A DNA stretch of 64,000 nucleotides from Desulfoferrobacter suflitae. GTDB taxonomy: Bacteria > Desulfobacterota > Syntrophobacteria > Syntrophobacterales > Syntrophobacteraceae. Location of the stretch: positions 124,001 to 188,000 of the forward strand of contig NZ_JAIBKA010000007.1 in assembly GCF_022603395.1 (NCBI RefSeq). The letters are read 5' to 3'. The translations under genes were made by a program, and so were the position numbers. Below the pieces are notes generated by a model, which did not search any database, had not been told where the DNA came from, and was given only the letters and a program-made list of their open reading frames with translations. Shown in pieces: positions 34,908 to 43,398 of this stretch; position 1 is the first letter of the stretch; each line of letters begins with the position of its first letter.

Positions 34908-35035
34908 ACCGGTGCGATGGATGAAAAGCTGTTGTTTTGTCGGAATGTCAGTCCTTCATATCAATAACCGTGCGACTGCCCGGGGCGGATCCAGCAAAAA
35001 GCCTTGACTAAGGATCATGGGGAAGATGAACGGGA

Positions 35036-35218
35036 TCAACTGTCCATATCAATAATCATGTCGGCCTCATTCCCACACAGGGTGCACTTGCGCGTTTCTT
35101 TTTGCCGCTGTTTGGCAACTCCCGGCGAGACTTCAGTATCAACCCATTCGCACGTTATAATCATCTCAGCTTCGTTTCCGCATTTTGTGCATTTGCAAAC
35201 TTCCCTTTTTTCGGTCAT
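35036..35218 (-). CDS. small protein with duplicated zinc knuckle
   Basis: 60 residues. Two near-identical units stand at the ends: CKCTKCGNEAEMIITCEW (about 9-26) and KCTLCGNEADMIIDM (about 44-58), each with a CxxC-G-N-E-A-x-M-I-I pattern. The four Cys could bind one zinc between the two units. AGAAGGAG before ATG 35218 decides the start; a longer frame runs upstream into the terminator region and is rejected. Function unknown. Confidence 0.65.
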   Translation of the reverse strand: MTEKREVCKCTKCGNEAEMIITCEWVDTEVSPGVAKQRQKETRKCTLCGNEADMIIDMDS

Positions 35219-35426
35219 CTGCTGTTCTCCTTCTGCAATCAAATTGATTCGTAGCCAATTGGATATAAGAACTGGGTCTAAACTCTCTTGTGCTGCTCGA
35301 CCTCCAACCCGTCTATGAACATTAAAACAAAAAACCAGGGCCATGCAAGTAAATCCAAAACATTTGTCAAATGTGGGGCTGTCGACCGCACCCCCTTGTC
35401 CTTCACATTTCAGTGGTTGTGGTGCC

Positions 35427-35466
35427 AGAGAAAAAGCCGGACGTTGCAACGTCCGGCTTTTTCTCT
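35427..35466 (-). terminator. perfect 40-base palindrome, terminator of the HU gene
   Basis: AGAGAAAAAGCCGGACGT, then TGCA, then the exact complement, with A-runs and T-runs at the two ends, so it can work in both directions. It lies 50 bases after the stop of the leftward HU gene. Confidence 0.88.
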
Positions 35467-35515
35467 TTCCTCAAGCACTGCCTGAAGTCGGATCTTCTCG
35501 TTTTTAATTAGGCGT

Positions 35516-35809
35516 TTATTTCTTCTTCCTTTTTTTTTCGTTGAGCGATTCTTTGAAGGCTTTTCCTGCACTGAACTTGACTACATTTGTGGCGGGGATC
35601 TTCATCTTCTTCCCTGTCCTCGGATTGCGACCTTCTCGGGCTGCCCGCTCCACCATCTTGAAAGTCCCAAAACCAATCAACGTTACCGAATCGCCCGTCT
35701 TCACCGCTTCCTTGATGGCGCTCATTACCGAATCAAGTGCCGCACCAGCCGCTTTTTTAGTGATCTCAGAGTCTTTGGCAATCCTGTCCACTAATTCAGC
35801 CTTCGTCAT
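35516..35809 (-). CDS. HU-family DNA-binding protein
   Basis: 97-residue nucleoid protein of the HU/IHF family. MTKAELVDRIA opens the dimerisation helices. GFGTFKMVERAAREGRNPRT and KKMKIPATNVVKFSAGK are the beta-arm and C-terminal signature. A lysine-rich tail (NEKKRKKK) extends past the normal end by several residues. CAGGAGGAG precedes the ATG. Monocistronic, with its own strong terminator. HU rather than IHF is favoured by the length and the arm sequence. Confidence 0.93.
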   Translation of the reverse strand: MTKAELVDRIAKDSEITKKAAGAALDSVMSAIKEAVKTGDSVTLIGFGTFKMVERAAREGRNPRTGKKMKIPATNVVKFSAGKAFKESLNEKKRKKK

Positions 35810-36384
35810 GTTCTCCTCCTGCCCTGTCTGTTAGTGTCCAATAACCTGACTTCCAAACGTATTATGTTTCTAAAAGCAAATGCTTTTGAAGCCTTGGATG
35901 AGACGCTGCTGCTCGGCTTGCCAAAACTCCTTCTTTGCGCCAAAAAGCCCGATACAGTCGACTGGAGTAGATATTGCAAGAGCAACGGTGGGGTGTTCTA
36001 GACCGCCAGAATCAGTTTAACGCGATGCTAGTGCATAAACAGGAGGACACAGCTGGAACTCGTCCGACGCTAACCGATCACACTTAAACTTACGTCCGCG
36101 CATCTTGTCAAGCAATAAATGCACTTTTAGGTGCGCCCATAGCGGCCGATCACGCCGCGCGAAACGACAACCACCCCTCCCCGTTGCGCGGCTTTGCAGG
36201 TGGACCTTGATTCCCAAACCGGAATTGCACGCCCACCCCATCTAATTTGATCACCCCGCACGACATTATTTACAAAATTGCCCTAAAATTATACTCTGCA
36301 GGCGCGGTGTTTTATGAGACAGACTTTTGTTCATATTGGTGCAGCGTGCTCCACCAGATGTAACGCGACTCAGAAGGAGAACAG
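35810..36384. other. intergenic region between HU and lipoprotein gene
   Basis: The right flank of HU presumably holds its promoter; AAAAGCAAATGCTTTT near 35873-35888 is a small dyad. A 74-codon leftward frame at 36017-36241 lacks a ribosome site and a recognisable fold. The ribosome site of the next gene is AGAAGGAG just before 36385. Confidence 0.45.
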
Positions 36385-36657
36385 ATGAAAACATTAATGA
36401 CGCTAACCGTGTTGGTTCTGTTTGTGTTTGGCTGTGCCTCATCCAGCAGAATGAACCAAGTCAACATTGGAATGACGAAGCAAGAGGTCATTGCAGCAGT
36501 GGGTCAGCCCACCAGCACCAGCGCCAAAGGAGATCTCGAGTACCTGAACTACAGGCTCTACAGGGGGGGATTCATGACAGACGATTATTTCGTCCAGCTC
36601 AAGGAAGGCAAAGTCAAGGCGTTCGGGCGGGCCGGTGACTTCGGTCTAGGCTACTAA
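36385..36657 (+). CDS. SmpA/OmlA (BamE-like) small lipoprotein
   Basis: 90-residue lipoprotein. The signal ends with lipobox VFGC, followed by MNQVNIGMTKQEVIAAVGQP, the typical start of the SmpA/OmlA fold (I-x2-GMTxxEV-x3-G-x-P), and a beta-rich end. The best-known member, BamE, belongs to the outer-membrane protein assembly complex; this short stand-alone form may be another member. AGAAGGAG before the ATG. Confidence 0.75.
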   Translation: MKTLMTLTVLVLFVFGCASSSRMNQVNIGMTKQEVIAAVGQPTSTSAKGDLEYLNYRLYRGGFMTDDYFVQLKEGKVKAFGRAGDFGLGY

Positions 36658-36660
36658 GTG

Positions 36661-36716
36661 CTGGTTCGCTCCCCTCTCCCTTGCAGGAGAGGGATCTTTC
36701 ATGATTGGACGAACTC
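36661..36716. repeat. inverted repeat, copy 2 of ATCTTTCATG family
   Basis: Starts three bases after the SmpA-like stop. An inner stem CCTCTCC / GGAGAGG (36673-36679, 36686-36692) and an outer GTTCG / CGAAC (36664-36668, 36710-36714) flank the 31 bases 36686-36716, which match 8584-8614 at 26 positions. Confidence 0.55.
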
Positions 36717-36838
36717 GCGCACTGCACGAGCACTCACATGGAGAATTTTCGGTGACTTAACCCGCGAGTCGGTTTATTATCCAAATTGATAAGAGCCTAT
36801 CAAAAGGAATTTGGGCCTAATGCGGGAGAGGTGAAAAG

Positions 36839-37267
36839 ATGAAGAAAAAATGTATGCAGTTCCTTTTCCTCCTGGTGGTGGTGCCGGTTTTTATTTCGGG
36901 TTGCGCGACTGCTCCCGGCAGCTATGAGCGAGTTGCCACGACTTCCTTCGGATTGGGTGCACTGGGCACAGCAATGGGCTATGCCATTAGTGGCGATCCC
37001 ATGGGTGCGGCACTCGGGGGTTTGTCAGGGTTGACCGCCGGTTACCTGGCAGGAACCGCCATCGAGAACTCTCGGCCCTACTATGCTGAAGGGCCTCCAC
37101 CGCCGCCTCCACCGTCGCGCTATTACGACCCTGCACCACCCCCACCCGGTTACGAGTCCTACAGTTCCGGCAGCCGTGACCGGTGCCGGACGGTGCGCAC
37201 GATCGTACGTGAATACGGTCAGGTGGTGGCTGATTATGAACGGGAGGTGTGCGATCCTCCCTATTAG
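36839..37267 (+). CDS. glycine-zipper lipoprotein with proline-rich tail
   Basis: 142 residues. The signal ends with lipobox ISGC, then a glycine-zipper part (SFGLGALGTAMGYAISG, GAALGGLSGLTAGYLAG), a proline-rich linker of seven consecutive prolines and PAPPPPGY, and a C-terminal part with two Cys (DRCRTVRTIV, REVCDPPY) that may form a disulfide. Probably an outer-membrane lipoprotein reaching toward the cell wall. Function unknown. Confidence 0.7.
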   Translation: MKKKCMQFLFLLVVVPVFISGCATAPGSYERVATTSFGLGALGTAMGYAISGDPMGAALGGLSGLTAGYLAGTAIENSRPYYAEGPPPPPPPSRYYDPAPPPPGYESYSSGSRDRCRTVRTIVREYGQVVADYEREVCDPPY

Positions 37268-37613
37268 GTCAGGATAGCAGGAATATCACCTGGTTTTTTG
37301 TAACCGTTCACCGCCAAGACGCGAAGGACGCAAAGTCACGCAAAGAGCCCTCCGCAAAGGACACAACCGCTGCAGCCTTGGCGTTCTTTGCGCCTTTGCG
37401 GTTCATAAAAGGGCTGTATGGTGAAGGGTTACGGTTTTTGCCGAATGCCGGATTGGTCATGGCCCCAGCCGTTGGCTGCTTTTCTCAGGCTCATACTTCC
37501 GGCATTTTGCTATACCGGCCCCGCATCGGGTGCCGAAAGTTGCGGTACATCAACTGATTCAATATTTTTTTGTATTTACCAGGAGCGTAAAAGAATCTTG
37601 CGGGCAACACCTT
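37268..37613. other. intergenic region before MscS gene
   Basis: Contains the inverted repeat at 37303-37408 and no credible gene. AGGAG at 37581 is the nearest ribosome-like site upstream of the MscS start. Confidence 0.4.
37303..37408. repeat. intergenic inverted repeat of the ACCGCCAAGACGC type
   Basis: The left part ACCGTTCACCGCCAAGACGC and the right part CCTTGGCGTTCTTTGCGCC plus TTTGCGGTTCAT are imperfect reverse complements, with CGCAAAG copies between. This phrase is widespread between genes in many environmental bacteria (recalled, not searched). Only one copy is seen here. Confidence 0.55.
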
Positions 37614-40178
37614 ATGCATAGGCAATGTGCAGCTGCCAAACCATTGTCAACACGGATCTGTTATAGCCTTCTGCTGCTTTCACTGTTCCTGTTACACATG
37701 GGGCAGGCGCACGCTCAACAGAGCAACGGGGACAACCCTTCCAGCCAGGTGCTGCAAGCGGAGGATCTCAGCAATGCCCTCGGCAAAAGCCTCACCGCAG
37801 AACGGCAAGAGCTCGATGAACTGAAGGAACGACTGGGTCAGGTGCGGACTGCTACCAAAACCCTGGATACTGAAATCACCGCCTACAAAGTGATTGCATC
37901 GGCCTATAGCAACCTGCTGCATCGACAAACCCCGATTGAGGAACTAAAGAAGGTCAGAGCCGAACTGGAAACGATCATCCAGGATATTGCCTCACGTCTG
38001 GTGGGCCTCACGGACAACCTGGAAATAGTCCGCAAGCTGAACCAAGAGGAGAAACAACAATACGATTATAACAACCAGCAACTGGCAATCATCAAAAAGA
38101 CCGCTACCGGCACGCGTGAGGGCAAAGCGATTCTTGACCAGTTGCAGGCACTCAACAAAACCATTTCCGAACAGCTTCAAACCACCTCCAATATGGAGGC
38201 CATCTACCTGAAGAGTGTCGGTCAATTGACCGAGGTTCAGGAGTCCATCGACAGTTTGGCGAAAAACTATGACCGGCAGATTGAAGAAAAACAAAAGGAA
38301 GACCTCTTCAGCAGAAACGAGAATGTTTTTATATCCATCGATTGGGAAGAAATCTCCCGCGACCTGCAAAAGATCGTAAATGTTGCCCGCCAGGTGTCTG
38401 CCAGCGAGTTTTGGGTGAAGCAACTGAGAAATGTGTGGAAGGCTGGCGGACTTCTGTTCATCAAGGCCCTGCTGTTGTTTGTCATCGTTCAGTTTCTCAT
38501 TTTTCGCCTGCGTAAACTTTGTGCCGCCTGGAGAGAGCGGCTGCAGGAACGGAGACCCTGGCTCTGTCTCACCCTCGACCTTTTTCGCCAATCCTCGCCC
38601 CTTGCCGGCACCGTCTTGTTCCTCTACGGATATGTGCAGCTGCAGGATGTAACTTCCGGGTTCCCTTTTATTTGGGTCATTATCGACTCGCTGCTGGCCT
38701 GGTTGCTCACCCGCTGGGTGCTGGACCTCGCCAAACTGATCAGAAGTTCGAACTGGCTGCAGGTTCCGCAGCAATTGCTGACGGGGATTCGCGGACTCAT
38801 GCTTGCGATTCGCAGTTTTGCCGTCCCCTATCTGGTCCTGCAGTGGAACCTCGGCACTACCAGCATATTTCTTGCCCTGGCGCGCATCGGTTTCGAACTC
38901 TACCTGATCATCTGGACCGTACATTTCTGGAGAAGGTTTCAGTATTCCTCGGCAAATTCAGTGCTGACGTCGTCAAAACAACTCTCCACGTTAAGAACCG
39001 GTGTCATCGGCTGGGGTTATTGTGTGGGCTTGGGAGGCTTTCTGCTTGAATTGGCCGGCTACGGACAACTCGCCCTTTACTGGTACGCTTCCTGGGGACG
39101 ATCCATTGTCGTGGCGATTTGGGCCGCATTGCTGCTCCTCGCGCTGCTGGAATGGAATCATTCCGTTACTCTGGTGCCTCTCTCCGAGAGAAAAGAAACG
39201 CATCACGCCGGTTGGCTGTTGATCCGACTTCTAGGGGTCATTTGGCTGGGATTCCTGACCGCTTTCTTGATGATGGCGTGGGGGGCCACGAAAGCTATGG
39301 TTCTGGGCTTTTTCCATGTCCTCAATCAGTCTATTGAACTTGGCGAGATTCGGCTCAACCTGTTGGGCATCGCTTACGCCTTTCTCATCTTGGCCTTTAC
39401 CTTGGCTGCAACTCGATTCTGGCGTCCGACACTCAAGAAAAGAATCCTCACCAGCAGTGGCCTGGAGGAGGGTCTGCAGGAGTCTGTTGCGACCCTATCG
39501 GTTTATGTCCTCTGGATGCTCGGTATTCTTGCGGCACTTCATGCGCTGGGGGTCAGCTCAACGTCTTTGGCGGTTGTCTTCGGTGCCTTGGGCATTGGGC
39601 TCGGCTTTGGGCTGCAAAACATTTTCAACAACTTCATAAGCGGCATTATATTGCTTTTCGAACGTCCCATACAAGTGGGCGAAGTGATCGAGATTGGCGG
39701 AAAATGGGGCACGGTGAACAAAATCAACTTTCGTTCGACCGTTGTTCAAACCTACGACAATGCCTCACTCATTATCCCCAACTCTGATTTCATCAGCAGC
39801 CAGGTCGTAAATTGGAGCTTTAAAGACCCCAGGCTGCGACGCAGCGTAACGGTCGGGGTGGCTTATGGTTCTGACGTTCAACGGGTGAAAGACACATTGC
39901 TTGAAATCGCCAACAACCACCCGAAGGTTCTTAAATATCCCAAATACGATGTGTTGTTTTCGGACTTTGGCGACAGCGCTCTGGTTTTTGATTTGCGCTT
40001 CTGGTCCACGTTAACTGATTTTTTTGCGGTTGAGACGGAAATTCGCTTTGAGATCGACAGGTTATTTCGCGAAAGAGAGATCGAAATTTCGTTTCCGCAA
40101 CGGGACATCCATATACGCACGATAACGCCCGAATTATCCGGCAGGTTGAAAAAAGATGAACCGGATAACAAAAACTGA
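37614..40178 (+). CDS. large MscS-family mechanosensitive channel
   Basis: 854 residues. A signal peptide (YSLLLLSLFLLHMGQAHA), a long periplasmic coiled-coil domain (about 40-280), about ten or eleven membrane segments, and a C-terminal MscS core with the pore helix ALGIGLGFGLQNIFNNFISG and the beta domain ERPIQVGEVIEIGGKWGTV. This layout matches the MscK/YbiO group of large channels that release solutes under osmotic shock. ATG 37614 is chosen because the signal peptide starts there; the nearest AGGAG is 30 bases upstream, so the start is not certain. A PilZ gene follows about 100 bases downstream. Confidence 0.85.
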   Translation: MHRQCAAAKPLSTRICYSLLLLSLFLLHMGQAHAQQSNGDNPSSQVLQAEDLSNALGKSLTAERQELDELKERLGQVRTATKTLDTEITAYKVIASAYSNLLHRQTPIEELKKVRAELETIIQDIASRLVGLTDNLEIVRKLNQEEKQQYDYNNQQLAIIKKTATGTREGKAILDQLQALNKTISEQLQTTSNMEAIYLKSVGQLTEVQESIDSLAKNYDRQIEEKQKEDLFSRNENVFISIDWEEISRDLQKIVNVARQVSASEFWVKQLRNVWKAGGLLFIKALLLFVIVQFLIFRLRKLCAAWRERLQERRPWLCLTLDLFRQSSPLAGTVLFLYGYVQLQDVTSGFPFIWVIIDSLLAWLLTRWVLDLAKLIRSSNWLQVPQQLLTGIRGLMLAIRSFAVPYLVLQWNLGTTSIFLALARIGFELYLIIWTVHFWRRFQYSSANSVLTSSKQLSTLRTGVIGWGYCVGLGGFLLELAGYGQLALYWYASWGRSIVVAIWAALLLLALLEWNHSVTLVPLSERKETHHAGWLLIRLLGVIWLGFLTAFLMMAWGATKAMVLGFFHVLNQSIELGEIRLNLLGIAYAFLILAFTLAATRFWRPTLKKRILTSSGLEEGLQESVATLSVYVLWMLGILAALHALGVSSTSLAVVFGALGIGLGFGLQNIFNNFISGIILLFERPIQVGEVIEIGGKWGTVNKINFRSTVVQTYDNASLIIPNSDFISSQVVNWSFKDPRLRRSVTVGVAYGSDVQRVKDTLLEIANNHPKVLKYPKYDVLFSDFGDSALVFDLRFWSTLTDFFAVETEIRFEIDRLFREREIEISFPQRDIHIRTITPELSGRLKKDEPDNKN

Positions 40179-40275
40179 CGGCTGCTCGTGAGGCAGCAAA
40201 ATGGAACCGCCTGATATGCAGGTTTCTCGAGTGATGAAGTTGTGCTTATTCGAAAGAGAGGAGAGCATCTTTGCA

Positions 40276-40638
40276 ATGTGGCCCTTTACCGAGCGACGCC
40301 GGCGCAAGCGAAAAGCTGTAGCCTGGGAGGCTTCCCTGTATTGTACTCCTGTTGGTGTGACAGAACGACTTCAGGCCCAAGTGATCGAGATATCGCCAAA
40401 CGGTGCAAGGATCCTTCTACATCGAATGCATTTGCGAAGCTACCATCTGATGGTTGACAATAATCCCGATGAACTCGAAATGGTAATTCAAATGCCCGAA
40501 GGAGAAGTCCGCTCAAACATTATTCTGCGCTGGTATAACCGCGAGGAGGATGAGCAGCTTTTCACCGTTGGCATTGAGTTTTGTGATATGCCTGAGGAGA
40601 GCAAGGTGCTGCTCCAAGAAAAAATAAAGGCCCTTTGA
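40276..40638 (+). CDS. PilZ-domain protein
   Basis: 120 residues. The N-terminus MWPFTERRRRKRKAVAW carries the Arg cluster used by PilZ domains to bind cyclic di-GMP, followed by VIEISPNGARILLH, the second part of the pattern (normally D/N-x-S-x2-G), and VGIEFCDMPEE at the end. This suggests a c-di-GMP receptor. In-frame ATGs upstream would add 25 residues without domain content. It follows the MscS channel gene and may belong with it, which would link the second messenger to osmotic response, though this is a guess. Confidence 0.72.
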   Translation: MWPFTERRRRKRKAVAWEASLYCTPVGVTERLQAQVIEISPNGARILLHRMHLRSYHLMVDNNPDELEMVIQMPEGEVRSNIILRWYNREEDEQLFTVGIEFCDMPEESKVLLQEKIKAL

Positions 40639-40785
40639 CCGGGGACCATCATGGAATCGGACCAGGCAGTGTTCCAGCCACTCTTGGCGGCACATCAGCT
40701 GAATGACGCTGAAGGTTCTGCCTGACAAGGTTGCGTGTTTCAGGCCGACATTGAATCGGTGAGAACAAATTGGGAGAGAGCCAGC

Positions 40786-41442
40786 GTGCAATATCACGGT
40801 ATTCTTTTCGATCTGGATGGAACTCTACTGGACACACTCGAGGATCTTGGCAATGCAATGAACCGTGTTCTGGAGCGTTACGGTTTTCCGCAACATCCGT
40901 TGGAATCCTACAGGTATTTTGTTGGAGATGGAATGGAAAGCCTTGTCCGCAGGGCGATCCCGCAGAACAGGAGGGATCAACCGCTGCTTTCCGAGTGTGT
41001 TGCGGCCATGCAGGAAGAATACGGCAGACGATGGATGGAAAGAACGCACCCCTACACCGGCATACCGGAGCTCTTGACCGCGCTCGCGGCGCGCGGCATC
41101 AAGATGGCCATTTTCTCAAACAAACAGGATGAGTTCACGCAAATTACGGTGAACCGGTTTTTGTCGCGCTGGCCCTTTGAGGTTGTTGTGGGAGCGCGGC
41201 CATCAGTGCCCAAGAAGCCCGATCCCACGATACCTTTACAAATCAGTCGGAGCATGAATATCCCGCCTTCAGCGCTGCTGTATGCCGGCGACACCAGTAC
41301 CGACATGCTGACGGCCAATGCGGCCGGCATGTATGCGGTTGGGGTCTTGTGGGGATTTCGGGAGGCGGACGAATTACTTGGCAGTGGAGCCAAAGTGCTG
41401 GTTGAAAAGCCTGTGGAAATTCTCCACCTGCTGGCGTCCTGA
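40786..41442 (+). CDS. gph: HAD-family phosphoglycolate phosphatase-like hydrolase
   Basis: 218-residue HAD hydrolase. Motif I is FDLDGTLLDT with the nucleophile Asp, motif II AIFSNK, motif III Lys in KKPDPT, and motif IV YAGDTSTDM. The cap is helical as in phosphoglycolate phosphatase, which removes 2-phosphoglycolate; pyrophosphatase or another small phosphate ester remains possible. GTG 40786, with GGGAGAG upstream, places motif I close to the N-terminus as in the family, so the longer frame from 40735 is not used. Confidence 0.78.
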   Translation: MQYHGILFDLDGTLLDTLEDLGNAMNRVLERYGFPQHPLESYRYFVGDGMESLVRRAIPQNRRDQPLLSECVAAMQEEYGRRWMERTHPYTGIPELLTALAARGIKMAIFSNKQDEFTQITVNRFLSRWPFEVVVGARPSVPKKPDPTIPLQISRSMNIPPSALLYAGDTSTDMLTANAAGMYAVGVLWGFREADELLGSGAKVLVEKPVEILHLLAS

Positions 41443-41517
41443 TTTTCGTTTGCCGCAACATCCTGCTGTCAACAGTACCTGCTGATGCGTTTGAACTTCA
41501 CACGATGCGACCGAGCG

Positions 41518-42477
41518 ATGCCCTTATTTTCTCCATCCAGCTATTCACCTCCGCCATTTTTTTCCCATGGACATGTTCAGACCATCTTTCCCGCTCTCTT
41601 CCGGAAAGTGCACGGGGTCAGTTACCAAAGGGAGCGAATAAGCACTCCAGACGATGATTTTCTTGATCTGGACTGGTCGACTACGGGAGCAAACCGGCTG
41701 GCGATTCTTAGCCACGGGTTGGAAGGCAACTCCAACAGGTCCTATATTCTCGGCATGGCTCGGGCACTCAATCGCAGGGGCTGGGATGCCCTGGCCTGGA
41801 ACTTTCGAGGGTGCAGCGGAGAACCCAACCGATCCATTCGTTTCTACCACAGCGGCGCAACCGAAGATTTGCATGCGGTAGTTGCGCACGTGGAGGCTCG
41901 CAAGAGCTATGCAGCCATTGTCCTCATAGGGTTTAGCATGGGCGGGAACATCACTTTGAAGTATCTGGGTGAAAGGTCGCCTCATATTGCAGCTCTAAAA
42001 GCCGCGGTAGCGTTTTCCGTCCCCTGCGACCTGCGCGCAGGGTCCATCAAGATGGCCGAATTTTCCAATACCATCTATATGATCCGCTTCCTTCGAACAT
42101 TACACCACAAAATTCGCAATAAGATGCGCCTGATGCCCGCTCAGATCAATGACATCGGCTACCGGCAGATAAAGACATTCCAGCAATTTGATGATCGTTA
42201 TACGGCACCTCTGCATGGCTTCGAGAACGCACAGGATTACTACCGAAAAGCGAGCTGCAAGCAGTTCTTGAAAAACATATCGATCCCCGCCCTGCTGATC
42301 AACGCCCGAAATGACCCTTTCCTGGCTCCATCCTGTTTTCCCCTGGCAGAAGCGCAGCACAATCCGAATCTCTATCTTGAAATACCTGAATCAGGAGGGC
42401 ATGTCGGTTTCATCGATTTTAATCCGGCGGGAGAATACTGGTCTGAGCAGCGGGCCATGCAATTCATCGAGGTGTGA
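41518..42477 (+). CDS. YheT-like alpha/beta hydrolase
   Basis: About 319 residues of the YheT family. Near the N-terminus is SHGHVQTIFPALFRK (the G-H-x-QT signature), then ILSHGLEGNSNRSY with the oxyanion region, WNFRGCSGEPN, the nucleophile elbow GFSMGGN, NARNDPFLAP with the acid, and the catalytic His in ESGGHVGF. Natural substrates are unknown esters or lipids. No strong ribosome site: ATG 41485 is possible, but homology begins with MPLFSPSSY at 41518. Confidence 0.78.
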   Translation: MPLFSPSSYSPPPFFSHGHVQTIFPALFRKVHGVSYQRERISTPDDDFLDLDWSTTGANRLAILSHGLEGNSNRSYILGMARALNRRGWDALAWNFRGCSGEPNRSIRFYHSGATEDLHAVVAHVEARKSYAAIVLIGFSMGGNITLKYLGERSPHIAALKAAVAFSVPCDLRAGSIKMAEFSNTIYMIRFLRTLHHKIRNKMRLMPAQINDIGYRQIKTFQQFDDRYTAPLHGFENAQDYYRKASCKQFLKNISIPALLINARNDPFLAPSCFPLAEAQHNPNLYLEIPESGGHVGFIDFNPAGEYWSEQRAMQFIEV

Positions 42478-42685
42478 TTCAATCCGACCCGCTGTAATGT
42501 TTCTTGTTCGTTGTTTGCGCTCATCGAAACCGATCATGGGCCGTGCGAACCCCGGATTGATCGGTGCAAATCGAGAGGGGCTCCTCCCCTTTTCATAGAG
42601 AGTGCTTAATTTAGCTGGGAGCACTTATGGGCTGGAAAAGGAACACCTGCAATTCATTTGAGTACAATCACAAGGAGGAGTTTCA

Positions 42686-43087
42686 ATGAAGATAAGCGAG
42701 TATTTTGTGGGCAAAAAAGGGCATGGAGTCATGGCGACCGCCGATGCGGCTGGAAAAGTCGATATCGCTGTCTACGCGACGCCTCACGTCATGGAAGATC
42801 ATACCGTAGCCTTCATCATGCGGGATCGTCTGACTCACCACAATCTCCAGTCCAACCCCAAGGCGGCCTATCTTTTCATCGAAGAGGGCGCCGGCTACAA
42901 GGGGGTGCGACTGTACCTGACCAAGCTGCGTGAAGAACAGGACAGCGAGCTGCTCTATACCCTCCGTCGCAAAGAATATCCCGCAGACGGCGAAGCGCAG
43001 CGCGGACCCTTGTTTTTGGTTTTTTTCAAAGTGGAGGAAGTGCTGCCTCTCATTGGAGCGGGCAACCCGCCCGTTGAAATCAATTAG
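42686..43087 (+). CDS. pyridoxamine 5'-phosphate oxidase-like flavin-binding protein
   Basis: 133-residue split-barrel protein of the PNPOx-like family, binding FMN or F420 as a dimer. The N-terminal GKKGHGVMATADAAGKVDIAVYATPHVM and FIMRDRLTHHNLQSNPKAAY are typical of members seen in anaerobes. The exact reaction is not known. ACAAGGAGG precedes the ATG. A hairpin follows 13 bases after the stop, so it seems to be a single-gene unit. Confidence 0.75.
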   Translation: MKISEYFVGKKGHGVMATADAAGKVDIAVYATPHVMEDHTVAFIMRDRLTHHNLQSNPKAAYLFIEEGAGYKGVRLYLTKLREEQDSELLYTLRRKEYPADGEAQRGPLFLVFFKVEEVLPLIGAGNPPVEIN

Positions 43088-43099
43088 GCTGATTTGCAC

Positions 43100-43122
43100 G
43101 GTCCGGCCGCTTGGGCCGGACC
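43100..43122 (+). terminator. GC-rich hairpin after flavin-binding protein gene
   Basis: Perfect 9-bp stem GGTCCGGCC / GGCCGGACC (43100-43108, 43114-43122) with a five-base loop. There is no T-run. Confidence 0.6.
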
Positions 43123-43398
43123 GCTCCTGCAGTCTTCAAGATCAAGTTGAGTCCTTCATATTTCCTTGAAACCTAATCAATCTGTTGTCACAATAAGTGC
43201 CTCAAAAACCATCGACGGCCCACAGTTGAATTGCACGAGGGGAGGTACCCACCGGGCAACAAGGTATGGGGAGAGAGACAACCCCCGGCTGCATCTGGTT
43301 GCATTGTTTTTCAGCGCAGGGGCAGCGAGGCTGGTACGCAGCATTGAACCACGTCAGCAACAGCGGTGGAATAATCCAGCATGATAAGGAGTTTCGAG
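43123..43398. other. region upstream of PPi-PFK
   Basis: No credible gene. It presumably carries the pfp promoter; I could not place -35 and -10 boxes with confidence. Confidence 0.4.

Noticed and set aside
36017-36241. 74-codon leftward frame as a gene or transposase remnant
   Set aside because: No ribosome site, no recognisable motif, and no inverted ends around it.
37303-37408. CRISPR-like array or tandem repeat
   Set aside because: The CGCAAAG phrases are irregularly spaced parts of one imperfect inverted repeat, not equal units with spacers.
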